Assembly: GCA_027487435.1 (NCBI GenBank)
Contig: JAIYDP010000250.1
Coordinates: forward strand, 1-49,332
Length of the DNA stretch: 49,332 bases
Reading direction: 5' to 3'
Source: Verrucomicrobiaceae bacterium
Lineage (GTDB): Bacteria; Verrucomicrobiota; Verrucomicrobiia; Verrucomicrobiales; Akkermansiaceae
The notes under the pieces were generated by a model, which was given only the letters and a program-made list of their open reading frames with translations, was not told the origin of the DNA and searched no databases. This document shows, piece by piece, positions 44,720 to 49,332 of this stretch. How positions within the stretch are numbered: the stretch's first letter is position 1; each line of letters begins with the position of its first letter. The position numbers and the translations under genes were made by a program.

Positions 44720-46411
44720 ATGAAAACCAATCGCCTCCGTCAACTACTTTGCATGGCTTTATTGCTAGCCACATCAGTAACTCTCATGCAACGAGCTCAT
44801 TCATTTCCCGCACATTGGGGAGAGGTTCCTCGCATGCAAACACGCGATCTTCGTCCTCTACCGGGTGGCTATGGAAATGGCAGTAGCACCCTAGCTGATT
44901 GGATTGAAAAAAATCTCAAAGATGATTCTCAAACCGCACAAGCCCTGCCGTCCAAGGACTTTGAACAATCAGGAAGTGGTTACTATCTCGATCAAGAACA
45001 ATGGCTTGCCATCAATCCTAGCAAAAATAAATCGGCTACCGCTAAGAACGTCTTTCCGTTTCCAAGTGGTCGCTATCATATCACTCTGGAAGCTGTTGGA
45101 GAAGATGACGGAAAAAGCAAATACTCTGTCGCGATAAACGAGAAAGGCATTGGCGACTTCGAATGCCCTTTGAGCGAAAAGCAAATGGAAGAAGGTCCTG
45201 CGTTTTATAAAGTCATAGAAAATCAGCAAGTTGATTCCGGTGCGATCATTGCCGTTGGTTCTTCTATCGCTAGTAACGATGGTAAAGAATACAGTCGCGG
45301 TCGCTGGTCGCGAATCACCTTCACACCAGCGGATGAAGCTACCAAGGCCGCAGTCAAAAAAACCAGCATGTCCCCGAACCCAAAGACAAAGACGAGTATC
45401 GTTCCTGTGGTACTCCCTCGTCAGATAGATGGCAAAGGCTCCGTTGATATTTCTGGTGAACGCAAGCAATGGCACAATGTGATTCTCACTCTCGATGGCC
45501 CTTACGCCCATGAACTTGATATCGAACCGAACCCTTTCACGGATTGCAACCTCACCGTAACGTTCACTCACGAATCTGGCTCACCGAGTTACAAGATTCC
45601 CGGCTACTTTGCCGCGGATGGCAAAGCAAGCGAGTCTTCTGCTCAATCAGGAACTCACTGGCGAGCCCACCTATCACCCGACAAAGCGGGTAATTGGACT
45701 TACACCACCTCATTCACTCGTGGTAAATATGCTGCCCTCGATGGCGGAGGTGCCGCAGTCGCACCATTTCATGGTATCACAGGCATCTTCACCGTCGCGG
45801 TTAGCGACAAGTCTGGTCGTGACTTCCGTGGCAAGGGCCGACTGCAATATGTCGGCAAACATCATCTTCAATTTGCAGGAAATCAAGAATTCTTCTTCAA
45901 AGTAGGAGCTGATTCACCAGAGACCATGCTCGCCTACAAAGACTTCGATAACACGGTGGCAATGAAAAAAGGCGTTCCTCTCAAAAGCTGGGAGCCTCAC
46001 GTAAAAGACTACAAGGAAGGTGACCCAACTTGGAAAGGCGGCCATGGAAAAGGCCTGATCGGAGCTTTAAACTATCTTGCAGCAAAGGGCGTCAACGGTA
46101 TCAGTTTTCTCCCCTACAACGCCGGTGGCGATGGCGATAACATTTGGCCTTTCGTTAGCCGTGAGGAGAAACTCCATTACGACTGCTCAAAACTCGACCA
46201 ATGGGCCATCGTCTTGGATCACGCTACCACCAAAGGTCTCTACCTCCATTTCAAGTTGCAGGAAAATGAAATGGATGACAATCGCCTCGGCGACAAAGGC
46301 GAAAAGTCTAACGTGCCTGAGTCACTCGATGGTGGCAAACTTGGCCCAGAGCGAAAACTCTATTGTCGGGAAATGATCGCTCGTTTTGCTCATGCGCTTG
46401 CCTTGAATTAG
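44720..46411 (+). CDS. DUF5060 domain protein, N-terminal part, cut by in-frame amber codon
   Basis: Exported protein with a signal peptide (about 1-28; LLCMALLLATSVTLMQRAHS). A variable region to about 220 is followed by DUF5060 (about 250-370; QWHNVILTLDGPYAHE, NPFTDCNLTVTF, AGNWTYTTSF) and then the start of a TIM-barrel glycosidase-like domain (QFAGNQEFFFKVGADSPE; LNYLAAKGVNGISFLPYN). The frame stops at TAG (46409-46411, codon 564) inside ALALN-stop-NIGEENTQ, where relatives read LNWNIGEEN, so TGG to TAG is likely. The same frame continues without a break to 47236. As translated, the product lacks part of the catalytic barrel and is probably inactive unless the stop is read through. Confidence 0.8.
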   Translation: MKTNRLRQLLCMALLLATSVTLMQRAHSFPAHWGEVPRMQTRDLRPLPGGYGNGSSTLADWIEKNLKDDSQTAQALPSKDFEQSGSGYYLDQEQWLAINPSKNKSATAKNVFPFPSGRYHITLEAVGEDDGKSKYSVAINEKGIGDFECPLSEKQMEEGPAFYKVIENQQVDSGAIIAVGSSIASNDGKEYSRGRWSRITFTPADEATKAAVKKTSMSPNPKTKTSIVPVVLPRQIDGKGSVDISGERKQWHNVILTLDGPYAHELDIEPNPFTDCNLTVTFTHESGSPSYKIPGYFAADGKASESSAQSGTHWRAHLSPDKAGNWTYTTSFTRGKYAALDGGGAAVAPFHGITGIFTVAVSDKSGRDFRGKGRLQYVGKHHLQFAGNQEFFFKVGADSPETMLAYKDFDNTVAMKKGVPLKSWEPHVKDYKEGDPTWKGGHGKGLIGALNYLAAKGVNGISFLPYNAGGDGDNIWPFVSREEKLHYDCSKLDQWAIVLDHATTKGLYLHFKLQENEMDDNRLGDKGEKSNVPESLDGGKLGPERKLYCREMIARFAHALALN

Positions 46412-46456
46412 AACATCGGCGAAGAAAACACGCAAACCACCGAAGAGATCAATGAT

Positions 46457-47236
46457 ATGATCGACTACATGCGCTCCATCGATCCCTACCAGCATCACGT
46501 TGTGATCCACACGTTTCCTCCTCAGCAGGATAAAGTTTACCAACCCCTCCTTGGTCAGAAATCCAAACTCAGCGGAGTCTCTCTCCAAAACAACTGGAAC
46601 GTTGTCCACCAGCGCACGCTTCACTGGTTGGAGGCATCTGCAACAGCAGGCAAGCCATGGGTCGTCGCCAATGACGAACAAGGCGGTGCCGACACGGGAA
46701 TACCGGCAGATACGGGATATCACGGCTACAATGATACAAAAAACGGCGGGCAGCGTGTGCAAACCATGCATGATACCCGCAAAGCAACCTTATGGGGCAA
46801 TCTCATGGCGGGCGGCGCCGGTGTGGAATACTATTTCGGCTATCAGCTTCCCGAGAATGATCTCAAATGCGAAGACTGGCGTAGTCGCGATACGTCGTGG
46901 GATTACGGGCGAATCGCCATTGAATTCCTCGCGGAACATAAAATTCCTATTTCCGAAATGAAAAATGCCAACGATCTCATTGGAAATAAGAAAAATGATA
47001 ACTCCAAATACTGCCTCGCCAAAGCGGGAGAAATCTACCTCGTCTATCTCGCCGAAGGTGGTGCGACCGAAATCGATCTCACAGCAGCGACCGGCAGCTT
47101 TCGTCTGGAATGGTTCAACCCGCGCGAAGGTGGCAAGCCCACAGTTCAAGGACCTGCCCTTCTCACTGGTGGTAGCATGAGCAAACTCACGGCTCCGACT
47201 CAAGATGACTGGCTCGCCATTTTGACAAAAAAATAA
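46457..47236 (+). CDS. DUF5060 protein, C-terminal part, downstream of amber codon
   Basis: Same reading frame as the gene at 44720-46411. From NIGEENTQTTEEINDMIDYM onwards it completes the TIM-barrel domain (QKSKLSGVSLQNNW, KPWVVANDEQGGADTG, GNLMAGGAGVEYYFGYQLPE) and ends in a small beta domain (SFRLEWFNPREGGKPTVQGP) like the collagen-binding-type tail of these proteins. The Met at 46457 is merely the first in-frame Met after the stop and has no evident ribosome binding site, so this is best read as the second part of one interrupted gene of 838 sense codons. The carboxylates in ANDEQ and IGEEN are candidate catalytic residues. Confidence 0.7.
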   Translation: MIDYMRSIDPYQHHVVIHTFPPQQDKVYQPLLGQKSKLSGVSLQNNWNVVHQRTLHWLEASATAGKPWVVANDEQGGADTGIPADTGYHGYNDTKNGGQRVQTMHDTRKATLWGNLMAGGAGVEYYFGYQLPENDLKCEDWRSRDTSWDYGRIAIEFLAEHKIPISEMKNANDLIGNKKNDNSKYCLAKAGEIYLVYLAEGGATEIDLTAATGSFRLEWFNPREGGKPTVQGPALLTGGSMSKLTAPTQDDWLAILTKK

Positions 47237-47240
47237 AAAA

Positions 47241-47267
47241 GATGCTGACCAAGGACTGACAAGCATC
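47241..47267 (-). terminator. Intrinsic terminator, minus-strand orientation
   Basis: GATGCT (47241-47246) pairs with AGCATC (47262-47267). Read on the minus strand, the stem is followed by TTTTTTATTTTTTT, as in a rho-independent terminator. It would end transcription of the small minus-strand gene at 47296-47667. On the plus strand no T-run follows. Confidence 0.5.
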
Positions 47268-47295
47268 AGAAAAGCCAATTCTTTTCGGAAGGGGG

Positions 47296-47667
47296 CTACC
47301 GCTTGGTTAGCTTCTTGATCAACTGCTTGATCTTCGATGCGAACACGCGAAGCCGGGATGGGCGGGTAAGTTGAATGTAGTCCGAGAGCACTGGTTGAAT
47401 TGCTCCGAAAAAAGATGGAAGGTCATTTTTGACTTTTGCATCAAGAAACGCACCATGGCTTTGCATCGAGAGATCATACCGCAGTCGGTACATCTTCTTT
47501 CTCTTGTTTCCCATGCCCGCCTTGGAGGGCTTTGTTCGTTTGGGCGGATGCCATTCGTTTCTTTCTTGCGCAACTGCCAACCGATAGGAAAGCCCCTCTC
47601 TCCGATGGCGAAACCCTGATGCTTGGGTTTTCACCGACAACCTCTTGCACCTGCCCATCACATTCAC
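47296..47667 (-). CDS. Small basic hypothetical protein
   Basis: A 123-codon frame with no recognised family. The C-terminal part reads FLDAKVKNDLPSFFGAIQPV and ends in a Lys-rich amphipathic helix (FASKIKQLIKKLTKR). The start is unclear: 47667 gives the full frame, while an internal Met at 47514 (GNKRKKMYRLRYDL) has an AAGG-containing leader and would give 72 residues. A terminator in the right orientation follows, supporting a real minus-strand gene. It could be a remnant of a larger gene. Confidence 0.35.
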   Translation of the reverse strand: MNVMGRCKRLSVKTQASGFRHRREGLSYRLAVAQERNEWHPPKRTKPSKAGMGNKRKKMYRLRYDLSMQSHGAFLDAKVKNDLPSFFGAIQPVLSDYIQLTRPSRLRVFASKIKQLIKKLTKR

Positions 47668-47815
47668 CGACCGCCTTGTGCAGGGCTTACCGACTCAGAA
47701 AAATCCTCGACGTACGCCGCGCATTCTGCCATGCACTCCACTGTGCAAACGGCGAATCGCACACAGCCAAACTCCTCCAGCAAATCAGTATAAAACGACA
47801 ATCCATTTCCCCAAA

Positions 47816-49051
47816 ATGAAATACTTGCCCTACCTCCTTCTCCCTCTCGGCATCGCTATCGGTTATTTCATCCCAAGGCCAGCGCCCGAGCAGTCCGCCA
47901 TTGTTCAGTCGTCCTCGGCTCCACGCGAACAACGACCAAAACCCGCCTCCGCTTCGCCAGAAAAAGCCGCCCGCATCAAGGCTTTGGCTGATTCGATGAC
48001 AAAAAATAGCACGAACTACAGCGAGAAACCTGTTCACCAAACTGCCGACATCGCCGACATCCCAGCGATCCTCGACCGCCTCCTCAGCCAAGTCGGCCCA
48101 AGCGGACTCTCCCATCAAGCTGGTTGGTATATCGACCAGCTGCTCCAGCGTTGGGCGAAGGAAGATTTCGAAGGTGCCTATCATTGGGCAAAAACGCATC
48201 CCAACGAGAACGCCCGCAAGGATTTCCTAAAAAGCATTCTCAAGAGCCGCGTAGTAGCGGATTACGATGGAACTCTCGCCCTCGTCAAATCACTGAAGAA
48301 CGACGAGGGCATCACACTGGACATGAGCTCGGAATTGTTTGGTGCTGCCATAAAGCGAGGTGCCAAACAAGCGTTCGAGGCTCTGGCTCTTTGTCCTTCC
48401 GTGAACTCCGGTATGACTGGCAGTGGTGCTGTCTTTCCAAAAGATTTTGATTTCAAAACGTTTGCCGAGCTTGCGGCTCAACACGCTAGAGTGGCAGAAA
48501 AAGACCCATCGCAAGGAAATCACCCATTCTCTTTCTTCCCCACGAATTTCCTCGAATCATGGGCCAAAACGGATGCCACCGCTGCGTTTGATTTCTACAT
48601 CGAAAACGAAACACTCCCCTTCAACGACTTGGGAAACATCACCAAAGCCTTTCTCAACATAGCGGAACCGGCTTCCAGCTACCCGTGGTTGCAGCAACAG
48701 TATGAAAGTTTAACCGGCGAACAGCGGGCGAAATTCGCTGCGGATCTTGAAAGCGTTTTCCCATCTGAGATGGGAGCAGCCCCTTTGGTCAATTTCGCCA
48801 ATTCCATTGAATCCCCTCAGATCAGGGAAAACATCGTCAAAGATATGCTCAAGAGCTTCGGAACCATGACAAGGGGCGGGGATGATTCCTATACCTACAT
48901 CGATCTCTTGAACGTTTTGCCAACCCCCGAGAAACGTCTGGAAGCGATTCATCAGAGTGGCATGGGGGGGGCGAGTGCATCTTTTCCCGGTCAAAAGCTG
49001 CTCGAACTCGGGATCACCCGAGAGCAAATCGAAGCGATGGAAAAAAAGTAA
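47816..49051 (+). CDS. Membrane-anchored helical-repeat hypothetical protein
   Basis: A 411-residue protein from the ATG at 47816; the frame is open further upstream but the ATG opens on a hydrophobic anchor (KYLPYLLLPLGIAIGYFI, about 2-19). A Pro/Ala/Ser-rich linker (20-50) precedes an all-helical region with recurring WAxxDxxAAxxW-like units: QRWAKEDFEGAYHWAK and ESWAKTDATAAFDFY, with less regular copies between. Such repeat proteins are widespread and uncharacterised in Verrucomicrobiota. It is probably an envelope protein with a scaffold or binding role. No co-directional partner lies within the window. Confidence 0.75.
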   Translation: MKYLPYLLLPLGIAIGYFIPRPAPEQSAIVQSSSAPREQRPKPASASPEKAARIKALADSMTKNSTNYSEKPVHQTADIADIPAILDRLLSQVGPSGLSHQAGWYIDQLLQRWAKEDFEGAYHWAKTHPNENARKDFLKSILKSRVVADYDGTLALVKSLKNDEGITLDMSSELFGAAIKRGAKQAFEALALCPSVNSGMTGSGAVFPKDFDFKTFAELAAQHARVAEKDPSQGNHPFSFFPTNFLESWAKTDATAAFDFYIENETLPFNDLGNITKAFLNIAEPASSYPWLQQQYESLTGEQRAKFAADLESVFPSEMGAAPLVNFANSIESPQIRENIVKDMLKSFGTMTRGGDDSYTYIDLLNVLPTPEKRLEAIHQSGMGGASASFPGQKLLELGITREQIEAMEKK

Positions 49052-49127
49052 CCGCCTCTGTGCGTAACCAAAGCGCAGGCGAGTTCCCCTACGAGTTCCC
49101 GCAAAAGAGCCGCAAGCCCCGCCTTAT

Positions 49128-49183
49128 GGAGTCGCAGCATTCTGCTGCGCTTTGAGAAGAACGCAGCAGAATGCTGCGACTCC
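49128..49183. repeat. Perfect 22-bp inverted repeat
   Basis: GGAGTCGCAGCATTCTGCTG with CG (49128-49149) is exactly inverted at 49162-49183 around a 12-nt loop. The arm also contains the smaller palindrome-like GCAGCATTCTGCTGC. No T-run follows directly. It looks like a repetitive extragenic palindrome; it may also stop transcription of the gene ending at 49051. Confidence 0.85.
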
Positions 49184-49203
49184 TTACATCTTACTTACCC
49201 TCG

Positions 49204-49332
49204 TTTGGGAAGGCACCGCCGTTTTGGCTAGTGCCGGGGAAACGTTTGGAAGGTCACTGCCGTTTTGGCTAGTGCTGGGGAAACGTTTGGGAAGGCACTG
49301 CCGTTTTGGCTAATGCCGGGGAAACGTTTGGA
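49204..49332. repeat. 41-bp tandem repeat running off the window edge
   Basis: Three full 41-bp units (49204, 49245, 49286) start TTTGG and contain GCCGTTTTGGCTA, followed by G.GGGGAAACG. Six bases of a fourth unit end the window. Units differ at a few positions. No spacers are present, so it is not a CRISPR array. GGCAC/GTGCC within some units can form a hairpin. Confidence 0.92.

Noticed and set aside
46409..46411. Pyrrolysine or selenocysteine recoding at the amber codon
   Set aside because: Relatives have Trp at this place, there is no downstream recoding element in view, and no pyl genes are present; a nonsense mutation is simpler.

Overview
The window reads as chromosomal DNA from a Verrucomicrobiota bacterium, probably order Verrucomicrobiales. 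The evidence is the gene repertoire: a Verru_Chthon cassette A-type pseudopilin-like protein, DUF1552 proteins paired with DUF1592/1588/1585 cytochromes, a DUF1501/PSD1-cytochrome pair, and several exported FGly-type sulfatases. The lineage is inferred from gene content, not from a marker phylogeny. No tRNA, rRNA or CRISPR array was found.

Layout. 1-4.6 kb: the C-terminal half of an RND efflux pump (cut by the window edge), a small inverted-repeat element, ligA and a membrane-anchored hypothetical. 5-10.8 kb: Verru_Chthon A protein, an exported hypothetical and an iduronate-2-sulfatase-like enzyme. 10.8-19.3 kb: two tandem minus-strand cytochrome/DUF1552 operons, separated by a 42-bp tandem-repeat block. 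19.5-21.4 kb: rpmI, rplT and a DAHP synthase. 21.4-25.7 kb: accessory DNA with gene remnants, a HEPN-domain protein, a bicupin and a nucleotidyltransferase pair. 25.7-36.3 kb: a visibly GC-richer block with a four-gene minus-strand operon (sulfatase-YHYH fusion, PSD1 cytochrome, DUF1501 protein, MbnP-MauG fusion) and a divergent OmpR/CusS-like two-component system. 36.3-38.2 kb: remnants and a frameshifted Fic gene. 38.3-42.7 kb: a CreD-like protein with an exported partner, then a second DAHP synthase preceded by the 3' scrap of a third. 42.9-47.2 kb: a sulfatase, a glycosidase-like remnant and a DUF5060 gene interrupted by an in-frame amber codon. 47.2-49.3 kb: hypotheticals, a long perfect palindrome and a 41-bp tandem repeat running off the edge.

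The most interesting unit is the 25.7-36.3 kb block. It joins, in one tightly spaced operon, a fused MbnP (copper-protein-like) and MbnH/MauG-like dihaem enzyme, a sulfatase carrying a YHYH domain, a multidomain cytochrome and its DUF1501 partner, next to a sensor kinase pair of the type that often senses metals. The block is bracketed by a direct repeat of about 170 bp. Each repeat copy contains the same junction between a nucleotidyltransferase 3' end and a truncated sulfatase C-terminus. This suggests an acquired or rearranged copper/redox and sulfated-polymer module.

Several genes are decaying: a -1 frameshift in fic, a Trp-to-amber codon in the DUF5060 gene, and remnants of DAHP synthase, sulfatase, DUF4832-like and adhesin-tail genes. 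The region appears to be under active rearrangement.
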